From the NCBI GenBank assembly GCA_905147135.1, contig LR990048.1:19576563-19640562 (forward strand): a stretch of 64,000 nucleotides of DNA, in the 5' to 3' direction. The stretch is from Blastobasis lacticolella. Its lineage: Eukaryota > Arthropoda > Insecta > Lepidoptera > Blastobasidae. Below are positions 52,989 to 63,723 of the stretch, piece by piece. Position 1 is the first letter of the stretch. Each line of letters starts with the position of its first letter. The position numbers and the translations under genes are program-made. The notes below the pieces were generated by a model that was not told the DNA's origin, searched no databases, and saw only the letters and a program-made list of their open reading frames with translations.

Positions 52989-54639
52989 TCATTTGCGAGC
53001 TGGTACTTCGTTTTTGCGGGCAAGCGGTGTAGTAGTAGGGCCTTCAGTAGTAGTAGTAGACGTGGCGCACTGCTCACTGGGTTCAGAGACGCACCTGCCG
53101 GCCACACAATTCTCAAGGCCAGGCAAGACGCAGGGCGTCACGGTGCCGGTCACGGTGCCGATGACGGGGATTCGCGTGCACAACAGCACTTCATGGCAGT
53201 TCAGACAGCTGAGTCCCTGGGGAGTCAAATAAAAACGCCATTGAACTCTTTTAGGCACTCTCAAAAATCAGTAATTTGTACTAACGTAAGGCGCTGTCCT
53301 AATTGGCAACGGTCGTACGACCACGGTCGTCCGACAGGCGGTTTTAAGGCCTACTATTTATGTTCAACTTTTGAACAGATTTTAATAAGACAAAGCTATG
53401 AAACAACTAGAATAAACTGACTTTCAAATAAAGGGAGGCGCGTCGAATTCGGTCCATCCGTTCGGGAGCTATGTTGCCACAGACAGATATACAGATACAC
53501 AAAGCCACAGATATACACGTCTTATTTTCGTCGGGGGGTTAAAAATACCTCAGACAAACCCACCCATATAATCTGTCCAAACTGACATCTCTTATTTGGT
53601 TAAGGAAATTATGAATTTAAATAAATAATGTGTAGCAGTATTCGTTGAAATTTACATTCTATGTGTTTCTTATATAATTCTCGACATCTATACACAATAT
53701 ACGTAGCGTGATTGATACGGCAAGTTGTGCTTTTGGGTTTTGTTTGTTCACCAAAAAAGACAAGTCAGTTTAAACAGATCATACATAGATACACACGTCA
53801 AATTCATAAGATCCTTCTTTTTTCTACACAGATACAAGCTCTTCAGTTGCGGAGGTTACACATGGATCTCGTCACTTGACGTAACTTACCGGAGTTGCCG
53901 TGTAGTTGCAGGGGACGCCGAGACGCGGAGACAATGCGTAGTTGTGCCCATCAGGACTCAGCGCGTTTGCGGCCACCAGCGCAGCGGTCGCCTGAAATAA
54001 TTTCATTATGATATTCGGCATACAAACAAGCAAGCTGGCTACGTGATGGAATAGTGGAGATAACAACACCAGTTTTCAATTTTGAGTTTAGGTATTAAAT
54101 GCTCAATATACTGGTTACATAATATATGTATGAAGCCGAGAACTGGATGGAGTGCTAAATGTATTAAAACGATAGGTACTACTCGTACTATTCCACGTAC
54201 TACAGAAATAATTGTACCTATTGTATCGACGACGGTGATAACGATTAGGTCAGCACCTTCATTGCACTTTTATTATAATGATGACAATATAAATATGCCC
54301 ACATGTCAGATTTGTTTGGGTTCGTGACGGAATAGAAATTCGTAGTAAAAATAACTTATCTGCAGATGGGCTGCCTTATTTCGTCCCTGCATTTTGCCTT
54401 AGTGTGTGTGTTATAGAGATGTGTGATATTTGTCTCGAATTGAAACTCGGTACTTTCTGCTTCTGTAGATACATTTTTTTCTCTATGCTATAAGATTATT
54501 AATTTTATTTTATTTTATTTATAAGATTTATCGGCGTTTAACCGTGACATTCAATGTTCATCTCTTCTTATTTACCAATATTTGTATGTATACTCACCAA
54601 AGCAAAAACAGCGAAAGTCATCACCTTAAACGAAGCCAT
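52989..54639 (-). CDS. Small secreted cysteine-rich protein, copy B (3 exons, diverged)
   Basis: Exons are 54639-54598 (14 codons), 53991-53890 (34 codons) and 53216-52989 (75 codons plus TGA), all phase 0 with GT-AG introns (donors GTGAGT and GTAAGT). The predicted product is 123 residues with the same signal peptide (MASFKVMTFAVFAL then ATAALVAANA). Compared with copy A, the exon 2 segment has lost two cysteines: the C-A-S-C of A is replaced by residues around HNYALS, leaving one cysteine in exon 2. The loop after the third exon 3 cysteine is longer through a partly repeated GTVTGTVTP segment, and the tail has extra threonines. Eight mature cysteines remain, still an even number. Introns are shorter (606 and 673 bp) because B lacks the segment matching about 48127-49100 of A. 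No frame break is seen, so it looks functional but diverged. Confidence 0.83.
53290..53352. mobile_element. Tourist-like fragment in intron 2 of copy B
   Basis: Starts GGCGCTGTCCTAATTGGCAA after TAA and contains GGTCGTACGACC; the right end is lost. Equivalents: 46775-46788 plus 47181-47240 in A, 62208-62275 in C. Confidence 0.5.
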
Positions 54640-54696
54640 TGTATTTATTTCAAATAATTATTAACACGCGTTTTGTATTCACACTCTGGCTCCAAC

Positions 54697-54730
54697 TCTG
54701 AACTGTTTGTATCACCATTTCTCTTATATA
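54697..54730 (-). promoter_or_regulatory. TATA box and start region of copy B
   Basis: TATATAA on the minus strand at 54730-54724 is followed by ACAAACAGTTCAGAG, matching the copy A promoter base for base apart from a few changes. Homology to unit A extends upstream to about 54803, so the promoter was duplicated with the gene. Confidence 0.6.
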
Positions 54731-54869
54731 TTACCGTTTGATATCATTTTTTATCGAAGACAAAGAAAATATATCAATATGACACTTGAGACGCAGATAA
54801 GAGGATAATCCAACACGTTGTCTGTTTTTCAGTAGTAGTATCTACTATTTTATCTTTATTTATCTTTAT

Positions 54870-55375
54870 TTTATTTTGTTATGTTATACGGCAAAACAGG
54901 CTAGCGGGCCACCGGACGGAAAGTGGTCACCGCTGCCTATGGACACTAGGGCCAATGCGTTGCCCGCCTCTGAAGCGACCTCTAAGATACCTCTTGAACG
55001 ATACCATGTTATATTCCAAAGGAGACACTATGGCTGGGAGCTCATTCCACATCGGAATCGTACGAGAGAGACGCGTTTTTTTGAACGTTCTCGTGGTGAC
55101 CAACAGAGGGTCTACGTAGTGGAGATGAGTACCCAGCCCACGAATTGTGCTGTGGGCACCAGATCGAAAAGTTCCTCAGAACACTCCCCATTGTACAGCC
55201 GATAGAACACACAAGGAGCCAAAGTCCTTTCGGTTAGCCAGTGGTTTTAACTTGCTTGTTTGTATAAGATCATCGACAATTCGTACGGCGCGTGTCTGTA
55301 CGGAGTCCAGAGGATTAAGCAGGTCTGCAGTTTCGCCGGCTTAAAGACGGGAACAATACTTCATATGAGGTCGCA
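54870..55375 (-). pseudogene. LINE-A C-terminal fragment, degraded
   Basis: On the minus strand it reads VRPHMKYCSRL, a stop, then a hydrophilic stretch and LCVFYRLYNGECSEELF, with later blocks broken by frameshifts. It reaches further 5' than the copy at 15165. The 3' end lies at about 54880 (TTATACGGCAAAACAGGC). Confidence 0.7.
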
Positions 55376-55379
55376 CCTG

Positions 55380-55525
55380 TTCTTATGACCACTTTCCGAG
55401 TCCATAATCAGACCAGCTCAATGGTATTCCTCAATAATAATGCACTGTCAACCAAGCTACATAGGTATACCAAGTTTCAGCTCAATCGAATACCAACAAA
55501 TTACGACGTTAGTTGCATTTAATCT
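55380..55525 (+). repeat. Interspersed repeat shared with 31250-31395
   Basis: CCATAATCAGACCAGCTCAA, TAATGCACTGTCA, AGTTTCAGCTCAATCGAATA. Confidence 0.45.
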
Positions 55526-55659
55526 GTTCCGCGGCAAGAAAACAGCTGCATAGTGTGCTGTAAGTAATAGATGCATTAATCGGAAAATGGGGTTTTCTTT
55601 TTACCAACTCAACTACTCGTAACAATGTATTGTTAGTAGAATTACTTAAAGGGCTTCCA

Positions 55660-55845
55660 CACGACACAGTCTGAATGTTGATTGTCCAATCAGATTGCCA
55701 GTTAAGTTAGTTACAATTAGATTATCCGTACATACGAGACAATTTGATTGCCAATCTAGTCAGTGCCCCATTTACATGATGCAATCTGACTGTCCAATCA
55801 GATTTGCAATCGAATTGGCTACAATATGGTTGTCCGTCCCTGGTG
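55660..55845 (+). repeat. Imperfect two-copy duplication, about 115 bp apart
   Basis: AATGTTGATTGTCCAATCAG and AATCTGACTGTCCAATCAGA, followed in both by TTGCxA, GTTACAATTAGATTATCCGT and GCTACAATATGGTTGTCCGT. Confidence 0.6.
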
Positions 55846-55859
55846 CGTCCAAGTCATAT

Positions 55860-56035
55860 TCACGTTCTTAGTATATATACCGGCTTCTGCTAAGGTCCAT
55901 TTTTCTACTTATTCATCTCCACTTCGCCCGGTCTTCGGCATCCTCGCATCGTAGGCCGTTGCCTCTCGCGTCCGACTCAGCGATGTCAATCAATCGCATC
56001 GCCCACGGTACCTCTATCCTGATATCGACAGGTTT
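55860..56035 (-). mobile_element. RTE-type LINE 3' coding end
   Basis: CTCCACTTCGCCCGGTCTTC, GCATCC, GTAGGCCGTTGCCTCTCGCG and CGATGTCAATC match 50635-50720, the RTE end next to the stop codon. Confidence 0.6.
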
Positions 56036-56534
56036 AGACCTTGACTTGACCTTGACCTTGACCCAGACGGGGCATATTCGCCCCTATTCGTTTTGAGCGT
56101 ATTCATATGCACATCAGCGCGAATTCACCCTTTCTGGACAAGGTCTTAGGTACCTATTTCCCACGCATCCCTGGGGCATTGGCTACGTCTAAATCTCGCA
56201 AATGCTCCCTTGCTACAACAGCTCAACTGCGAACTGCGCTCAAGCGGTTCGTGTGCACGTCTTCAATTGAGGTTTTTCTGCCGGCTAGAAAAACATTTTT
56301 CGAAAAATCTCGCTAAATATCGTTATTCACACACGATTCTCAATATTCTAAAATATTGCCTTTGCTAATGGATTAGCAAAGGTACCATGTAGTGCAGTAC
56401 TGCTAAGGATGCAACTATACACATCTCGCTACAATTTAGTCTCGCGACTAATTAGCTGCTACTTAGCAGTTTTGTATCCGCATACGGAAATCAATGGAAA
56501 AATTGTAAATATAGAAAAATTTAGGTAGGAGATA

Positions 56535-57345
56535 CCTTATCATTATCATTATCATTTATTTATTCATCAGATTCATATTATGGCTACATTTTCTTAAAAC
56601 AAAAAAGTATACATAATTAAATGATACGTCATAGTAAAAATATTGGAAAAATTTCATAAGTTCATTTAAAATTTATGGCTTAAAAATTCATCTAATTTGT
56701 AGAAGGTATTGTAGGAGGTAGGTCCGTTGATATAGTTTTGAGTCGTGACTGGAACATGGACACACTCGTTATTTCTTTAATGTCATCGGGGAGTTTGTTA
56801 TACATATAATTTCGGTCCCATCACAACAGGGTCCTTGGTGACCAGCGCAAGTCGCGTGGGCACGGTCACAAGCCGGCGAGCGTTGCGCGTATTCATTCGT
56901 GTGTCGGTTACACGTGTAAACGAACCTAGGTTATCCCTCGTATACATCACCATTTCGTAGATGTACAGAGAGCACACCGTAAGAATTCGATTTTCCTTAA
57001 ATAGACATAGACATTAAGTTTTTCTATTTACACCTTCGATTATACGTAGAGCACGTTTTTGCAAGATTAGAACTCTTTCACTGTCCCATGAATTACCCCA
57101 CAACAAAATACTATATGAGATTATGGAATGAATGTAAGCATAATATACATTTAGCAAAATATTTTAGGCACTAATCTGCTCATCTCGCTCAAGGCATAAA
57201 TTGCTGTGGATAATCTTTTGCAAACATTATCAACATGAGTTTTCCATGAGAGTGTGTTATCCAATTCAAAGCCGAGGAATCTAGTAGTCTTGACAATTTG
57301 GATATCTTTACCCAATTTTAATATCGGGTGTTCTATGGTACGTCC
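56535..57345 (-). pseudogene. LINE reverse-transcriptase C-terminal region, degraded
   Basis: Minus-strand traces: TRFLGFELDNTLSWKTHVDN, CKRLSTAIYALSEMSRLVPK, then after stops IYEMVMYTRDNLGSFTRVTD, TRMNTRNARRLVTVPTRLAL and VTKDPVVMGPKLY. This is the thumb-to-C-terminus region of a jockey-superfamily LINE, different from LINE-A and B. Several stops and frameshifts show it is dead. The 3' tail is the (ATTATC)n repeat at 56538-56558. Confidence 0.65.
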
Positions 57346-57364
57346 ACTAAAACATACACATCTA

Positions 57365-57640
57365 GTTTGGCCGTGTGGTGACCGGCAGAGTAGAATAGCA
57401 CCAACCCCTTACGCTCATGGGTGTCGTACAAGGCGACTAATGTTTTCGAGGCAAAAGATAAAGAGTCTGCGTAGTCTGGAAAATGGGCAGCAGCATTTTC
57501 CATTATTATATTTAAACAATGCGATCTCCAACCCGCCTGCCAAGCGTGGAGATTATGGCAATAGCCTCCCCTTTCGTGGGAGAGGCCCTGGGTCCTCCAG
57601 TGGACTGTCACGGGCTGTGATAATGATGATGAATGCACTC
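57365..57640 (+). mobile_element. SINE-like element with RTE-type tail
   Basis: GGCCGTGTGGTGACCGGCAG, ACGCTCATGGGTGTCGTACA, AGGCGACTAATG, then CCAACCCGCCTGCCAAGCGT and a GATAATGATGATGAA tail. It is an uninterrupted version of 42975-43450, where 43141-43325 is inserted. Confidence 0.55.
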
Positions 57641-57889
57641 TGTGTCTTTTGCGGTATGTTAATAATTGTTTACTCTGGCTTTAAAGGATGTTGATGTGTA
57701 TAGAATATATCGTGCAGAATAAATGAACATCGTGGAGTAGCGGACATCGTAACCCGCGAATGGATGACCTGACTTCACCGAGATACAGATTATTTGAATC
57801 CAATTTCAAGATAACGTGACAGCGATCGTGTGTCACAGCGACGATCTTGGTGGTTCGGTGTTGCATCAGGTAATAGGACTCTGTCACGT

Positions 57890-58175
57890 CTGAGGTCACC
57901 GCCTGGGTGAGTCGCCCGCCTTATCTATTTCTGCCGCCAAGCAACAAAGCTTGCATTGTTGTGTAACAGTTTGAAGGATAAGGTAGTCAACGCAATTATA
58001 GGCTCACACTCAGCGCATGCCACGGCAACGTATACCTACAGTGAAGCACGGATGGAAGTGATTACGACATACATAGTGATACATCATGCCTTTTTATAAA
58101 TATCTAATAAATACAAGTTACCACTTACCATCAGGTGGGCTTTCTGTTTGTTACTGCATAGTATAAAAAATCGAA
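57890..58175 (+). mobile_element. LINE 3' end, interrupted
   Basis: 57890-57970 (GTCGCCCGCCTTATCTATTT, CTGCCGCC) and 58110-58175 (CCACTTACCATCAGGTGGGC) are the two parts of the type seen at 40475-40745; 57975-58105 between them is unrecognised. Confidence 0.5.
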
Positions 58176-58519
58176 CGGCGCTGTGTGACCCTTTCGACGC
58201 ATTGTACCAGAAACGGAAATAACACATACACATAAGACCATATTTTCAACAGCAAACTACCAGATACGCAGACGACCAGAATTTATTTTCGCAAACGGTC
58301 AGTATATGACGTCAGTGTGTGGATAAGTTCAAAGGTAACTCCAACTCCCATCACAGAGATAAAAAAATACCACATACAAGACTTTTATCTCCGGCAGATG
58401 GATAATGGCGCTAAATAAAACAAGAAAAGAGATTACAGAATTATAATTAGATAGGTTATTTCAACAACTTGCACATATGCGGTAAAAATGCACGCGATGC
58501 TCGTACGTTAAAACGTTAC

Positions 58520-59030
58520 GAAATAACGTTTCTCGCTCGTACGATTTGGATGTGGAATGAGCTCCAAGCACAGTGTTACCTTCGGACTAAGACGAGAGGC
58601 GTTGCGAAGAGGCCTCTAATATAGAGGTCTCTTCGCAACGCATTGGTAACTCCCCTGGTGTCGCTGATGTTCATAGGCGGCGGTGACAACTTTCCATCAG
58701 ATGGCCCGCTTGCCTGTTTGTCTGCCGTAACATTAAAAAAAAAACTAAATACCTACACCTACATCAGTCTGAAGAAGCTGACACCCGCCACCACACTACC
58801 TGCCTGGATGAGTTGTAGTCGACCACCGTACGATTTTCACAAAACTTCCTACCTATACGACTACGCTATGGAACGAGTATCCTGCAGCAGTGTTTCCAGG
58901 CCGTTACGACGTTGGGACCTTCAAGAAACAAACCTACACTTCTCTCAAAGGCCGGCAACGCATTCGCACCTCCCCGGGTGTTACGGATATCTATGGGCGG
59001 CGGTGACCACTTTCCATCAGGTTTTTTTTA
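58520..59030 (+). mobile_element. Two LINE ends in unit C
   Basis: Same pair as 43800-44330 in unit A, with small deletions and a local rearrangement around 58600-58640 where part of the LINE-A end is duplicated (CTCTAATATAGAGGTCTC). Confidence 0.65.
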
Positions 59031-59376
59031 CTTTTGTTGACGTAAATCGGTGAATTTACTTATACCCTTCGCTACAACATTCTTATGCGAGATTGTGTTC
59101 TCACCCTGGTCATGCATGATAAAAACGAAATATACAAATCAATTTGAAGCTGAGTCAGAATGAAGGTTAAAATTAACATAATTTGCGAAATGAAATAAGC
59201 CCATCACATTAATATTAAAAGAAATTTGTTTTTGGCACAGTCCCAATTTGTTGCCTTATATTGAAATAAACAGCAAATTTTGTTATTTTATTTAGGGGGG
59301 TGGGGGTGTTTAGGGGTACGCTTTCATCTGTAGCCATAAGTTTGACAAATCCTGGTCTATACTACTATTATAAAAA

Positions 59377-59622
59377 AGAAATAAATAATCGTGGACAAAT
59401 TCACACAGCGCCATCTAGCCCCAAACTAAGCAAAGCTTGTACTATGGGTGCAAGCTAACTGATATACTACATATGTATATTTTTAAATACATACTTAATA
59501 TACATAAATAAATTCAGACCCGTAACAGAAATTAAAAATCATCATTTAAATTTCTGTCCAGCCGGGAATCGAACCATGGCATGGCAAGGCATGTTGACCA
59601 CTGAACCACTCAGGTCGTCAAA
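59377..59622 (-). mobile_element. SINE-G, unit C
   Basis: Same insertion as 44697-44945, so it predates the A/C duplication. Confidence 0.7.
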
Positions 59623-59729
59623 ATGTATGTATGCTTTATAAATAAGCATAGAAGTTATTGTTTATATAGTTAGTATATATGTCATGTCATGGTCGGAAGA
59701 GAGTAGTAGTAGTATATATTTCATCATCT

Positions 59730-59905
59730 TAGCGTTAATGTCCCGGTTGTGATATCGCGCACGATGGCCCGGGGTCCGCCTCGACCATGATCCCGGATTT
59801 GGCAGATCAGGTAATTAAAATGCAGATCAGGTAACGACTGCCATTTGACCCCCGTGACCCTGCTACCATGGGAGCTGATCAGATTGGATCATTCGATGTT
59901 TTCTT
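59730..59905 (-). mobile_element. SINE-W body, unit C
   Basis: Counterpart of 45015-45215 with small internal changes (a short duplication of GCAGATCAGGTAA). Confidence 0.6.
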
Positions 59906-60780
59906 TACTTACTGTTGGTAAGTGACGATGCGGCCGATGATGGAGCATACCCGTCTTGGAACAGCTTATTCACTCTAGCCTTTAAGGCATCCAAATTATA
60001 TTGATCAGGGAACATACTCGCAGGCAACGCGTTCCACTCCTTAGCCGTACGCATTATAAAAGTCGAGCCAAAGCGGCTCGTGCGGATAGGAAGATCTACG
60101 ACATAAGAATGAAGCGCTCGCCCAGATCGCGTCTCCCGATGGCGGAAAGGGGCCGGCGGAATGAGGTCGTGCAGCCGCTTCGCACACTCTCCGAAATGTA
60201 ACCTGTAGAAGACCGACAGACCGTTCGAGGCTCTGTAGCCTAGCTTCAATCAACTGCGGGTCACAAATTATCTCCTTTGCTTGTTTTTCCACCGAATCCA
60301 AAGTAGCCAGTTGATATTTGGCTGATCCCAGAGGTGGCAACAGTACTCCATGCAGGATCGGACTTGTGCTTGATATAATTGAATCAATTGCTTTGAAGTG
60401 AAGTACAGCCTAACCTGCGAGAGGACACCAAGTCTTTTTGCTGCAGTATTTGCCTTGAATTCGATGTACAGACCGAAGTTGAGATTGGTAGATAGCTAAA
60501 CACCAAGAAGCTATAGGTTGTCAGTAATTTCCACAAGAACATCCCGAAAGCATGGAATGGACTCCTTTCGGCGGAAAACAAACACGCCTGAGTTTTGGTT
60601 GCGTTGAACGCCACCAGATTGGCTTCACCCCAATCAGAGGTTCCACATTATATCTTTTACCTAAGGTACAGCAAATTACGTAAGATCTAACGGAAAACTG
60701 AAATGGACCAGTCCCAGCATAATGCTGTGAGGGCTCATGCCTGCCTCAGCGCTGGTTTTCAGAAAAGCCCATGCATCCCA
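59905..60780 (-). pseudogene. LINE-B fragment, unit C
   Basis: Longer copy of the unit A element. Minus strand: LVAFNATKTQACLFSAERSP, CGLLWLDSVEKQAKEIICDP-type stretch, then FYRLHFGECAKRLHDLIPPA and RTAKEWNALPASMFPDQYNL to the stop. Frameshifts and small deletions break it. Confidence 0.75.
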
Positions 60781-60849
60781 CGCGCGTTACGCGAACGGTT
60801 AAAGATATGATTAATTAACAAATTTGACATGACAATATTATAAATAATT

Positions 60850-60935
60850 ACATGGCCGCAGTGGGATTCAAATCCTGTACCTCACGCTACGAGTCAGATT
60901 CCTTAACCACTCGGCCACCGACGCTGGACTTTGGG
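60850..60935 (-). mobile_element. tRNA-like SINE head, unit C
   Basis: Counterpart of 51925-52018, with box B changed to GGATTTGAATCC. Confidence 0.55.
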
Positions 60936-60942
60936 TTACATG

Positions 60943-61473
60943 TAGACACGTACCGGGTTTCCGGTTTGGATCTCTCAATGATCCGGTCGGGTACCTGGTA
61001 ATAGCGCCGGGTAACTACCCAGTTATAAAGATTACATAATTTTGAAAATAACTATTTAAATGAAATTAAAGAAATTTAACTTGTTGTCAGTTAGTGCGAT
61101 TTTCTCGACAGGAGAACATTAATTTGCACATCAATTTCTTCAAATGGCCTAGATGTTCCCAAAACGTTCGGTCGTGCTTCGTCTTATGATAGTATATAAC
61201 GTAAAATATAATTCTTTATTGTATCTATGACATTCTAGATTTTCTACCGTCACCTCTTCGTGAAATTGTGGCCTCACGGCGTTTAGCATTTCCACTTGAC
61301 TGAAAAACTTATAATTTTTTGGTAGAATTGAACACATTATTATTATCCACGAGATACACAGCGCGAGAAAGCGAGCGATGTTGACCTGTTACTTGGCCGG
61401 GTTAGCTACCTGTTAGCTACCCGGCAGATTGGACCGCGGGTACCCGGCAAATCCATTACCCGGTACATCTCTA
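60943..61473. mobile_element. hAT-type element, unit C (most complete copy)
   Basis: 531 bp. Ends TAGACACGTACCGGGT and, inverted, TAGAGATGTACCGGGT; flanks GTTACATG (60935-60942) and GTTACATA (61474-61481) are an 8-bp duplication with one change. Interior ends are rich in GGGTACCCGG. A 62-codon open stretch (61337-61149, minus) is shared with unit B but not recognised as transposase. Confidence 0.75.
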
Positions 61474-61511
61474 GTTACATAAATAATTACCAAATTAACG
61501 TATGAAAAAAC

Positions 61512-61517
61512 TTTATT
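61512..61517 (-). terminator. Polyadenylation signal, copy C
   Basis: AATAAA in the same context as copies A and B, about 415 bp after the stop codon. Confidence 0.55.
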
Positions 61518-61930
61518 GCATAAATATCTATTTGTATTACAGCGGTAACAAGCAAGTACAAAAAAAGCAGGCATCCCTATCGTATGTAGTAATTTCTTCA
61601 ACCTTTCTTTACCAACCTTGAACACCGGTCCTGTGACGCGTGTTTCAATTCCATTGCGGGGATTTAAGACCATCTCGTCCGCACCGCGTAGTAAGCCCGT
61701 AATGGATTAGAAACAGACTAGGATAATGATGCCTTCGCCATATTATGGGTTTAGAGGACGATTATTATATATATTTTTTGTTTTTTTTTTATCATATATT
61801 CTAAGCTAAAATGAGTGTCGTTACCGCTATCCTAGAAACCCGATCCTTTAGAGTTAGGTATGATGATCTTATAGGGTACTCCCAGCGCCTAGTGTCCTTA
61901 TTGGCATTAGAACGAGGTTTTCGGAATTTT

Positions 61931-62962
61931 TTATTTGCGAGCTGGTACTTCGATTTTACGAACATGCGGTGTAGTAGAAGGGACTTCAGTAGTAGACGGG
62001 GCGCACTCCTCACTGGGTTCAGAAACGCACTTGCCGTCCACACAATTCTTATGGCCAGGCCATACGCAGGGCGTCACGATGCCGCCGAAATGCGTGCAGA
62101 ACAGTTTTTCTTTGCAGTTCAGACAGCTGGCTCCCTGGGGAGTCAAATAAAAGCTCCATTGAACTCTTTTAGGTACTCTCGAAAATCAGTAATTTGTAAT
62201 AACGTAAGGCCTAATTGGCAACGGTCGTACGACCACGGTCGTGCGACGGCCGGTCTACTATTGGTCGGGCGAATAACCTTAGATTCTAACCGACAAGAGA
62301 ATGTGGGAAAATTTCCGACCATGCATACAAAGGTACTCAAATATGTCGTAAACTTCTGAACAGATTTTAATGAGACAAAGCTATGAAACAACTAGATTAA
62401 ACTGACTTTCAAATAAAGGCAGGCGCGTCGAAATCCGTTTGGGAGCTAAGTTTCCACAGGCAGATATACAGATACACAAAGCCACAGATATACACGTCTT
62501 TTATTCGTTTGGGGATTAAAAATACCTCTAACAAAACCACCCATATAATCTGTCCAAACTGACTTGTCTTATTTGGTTAAGGAAATTATGAATTTAAATG
62601 GAAAATGTCTAGCAGTATTCGTTGAAATTCACATTCTATGTGTTTCATATATAATCCTCGACATCTATACACAATATACGTAGCGTGATTGATAAGGCAA
62701 GTTGTGCTTTTGGGCATTGTTTGTTCACCAAATAAGACAAGTCAGTTTAAACAGATCAAACATTGATACACACGTCAAATTCATAAAATTCCTCTTTTTT
62801 CTACACAGATACAAGCTTATAAGTTTCGGAGGTTACTCAGGGATCTCGTCAATTAATGTAACTTACCGGAGTTTCCGTGTAGTTGCAGGAGACGAGACGC
62901 GGACACGATGCGCAGCGCCCATCAGGACTCAGCGCGTTTGCGGCCACCAGCGCAGCGGTCGC
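61931..62962 (-). CDS. Small secreted cysteine-rich protein, copy C (exons 2-3; exon 1 beyond window)
   Basis: Exon 2 (62962-62867, 32 codons) and exon 3 (62134-61931, 67 codons plus TAA) match copy A closely. Exon 2 encodes the same 32 residues as A, and exon 3 differs from A at five of 67 residues (for example H to K after CLNC, L to F after CTH, N to I near the C terminus). All ten mature cysteines are kept. The splice acceptor CTCCCCAG|GGA and donor CCG|GTAAGT are conserved. Intron 1 runs off the window and contains a LINE fragment from about 63724 that A lacks. Exon 1, with the start codon and half the signal peptide, is expected beyond position 64000, so completeness cannot be judged. 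Confidence 0.8.
62208..62275. mobile_element. Tourist-like fragment in intron 2 of copy C
   Basis: Starts GGCCTAATTGGCAACGGTCG with a short deletion compared with B; continues CTACTATTGGTCGGGCG. Confidence 0.5.
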
Positions 62963-63261
62963 CTGAAATAATTTCATTATGATACTCGGCAAACAAACAA
63001 GGAAGCTGGCTACGTGATGGAATGTTGGAGATAACAATCTAGTTTTCAATATTGAGTTTAGGTATTAAATGTTCAATATACAGGTTACATAATATATGTA
63101 TGAAGCCGAGAACTGGATGAAGTGCTAAATGTATTAAAACGATAGGTACAACTATTCCACGCATGAAAGAAATAATTGTACCTATTGCATACGATTTTAA
63201 TTCCATTGTTGTCCCCGCGCTGCAGCGTTTCGGGAATGTTCGCGGAGGCGCGATCCGACGG

Positions 63262-63350
63262 ATTTCACGCGGTTATGAGGTCTCCTATTGGTCGGGCAAC
63301 GTTCGACTTATGACCATGGTCGCACGATCGCTGCCAATTAGGATATCGCC
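63262..63350. mobile_element. Tourist-like fragment in intron 1 of copy C
   Basis: Counterpart of 48208-48316 lacking the left terminal repeat; the right end GGATATCGCC is followed by TTA. Confidence 0.5.
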
Positions 63351-63723
63351 TTATGCGTAAAAAGGTGGCGTCCACGCTGCAGCAAGAAACAGTGACAACG
63401 GCATTCTAAAGGCGATAACTACGGGTTTTAACTGCCATTTAATTGGTAGGGCTTCTAGTCGTAAGTTGTAAATTGTACATAAAATAGATTTTGAAAATTA
63501 CCGTTGAATGTTGATATGACTTAAAAATAACTTTTTAAATAATTTGTAAATACTACCTAACAACCTCCTGTTGTTTTTTTATCATTCCCTTGATGTGTGT
63601 ATTTTCTGTTACTGTCTGTCTTGGTTTGTGAATATATGTCAAATTTGCTTAAACATAAGTAATTAGAGTTAATGTGTTCATAAATATTTGTGTCATTAAT
63701 AATACTAACAAAAATAATACATT

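Larger units (their letters stand above)
51555..54803. repeat. Duplicated unit B
   Basis: Matches unit C from 60485 and unit A from 45765 up to the promoter region. It starts inside the LINE-B fragment, so it is shorter than A and C at that end, and it lacks the intron 1 segment equivalent to 48127-49100. Confidence 0.8.

Noticed and set aside
61149..61337. hAT transposase remnant
   Set aside because: The 62-codon stretch is shared only because units B and C are duplicates; no transposase motif could be recognised.
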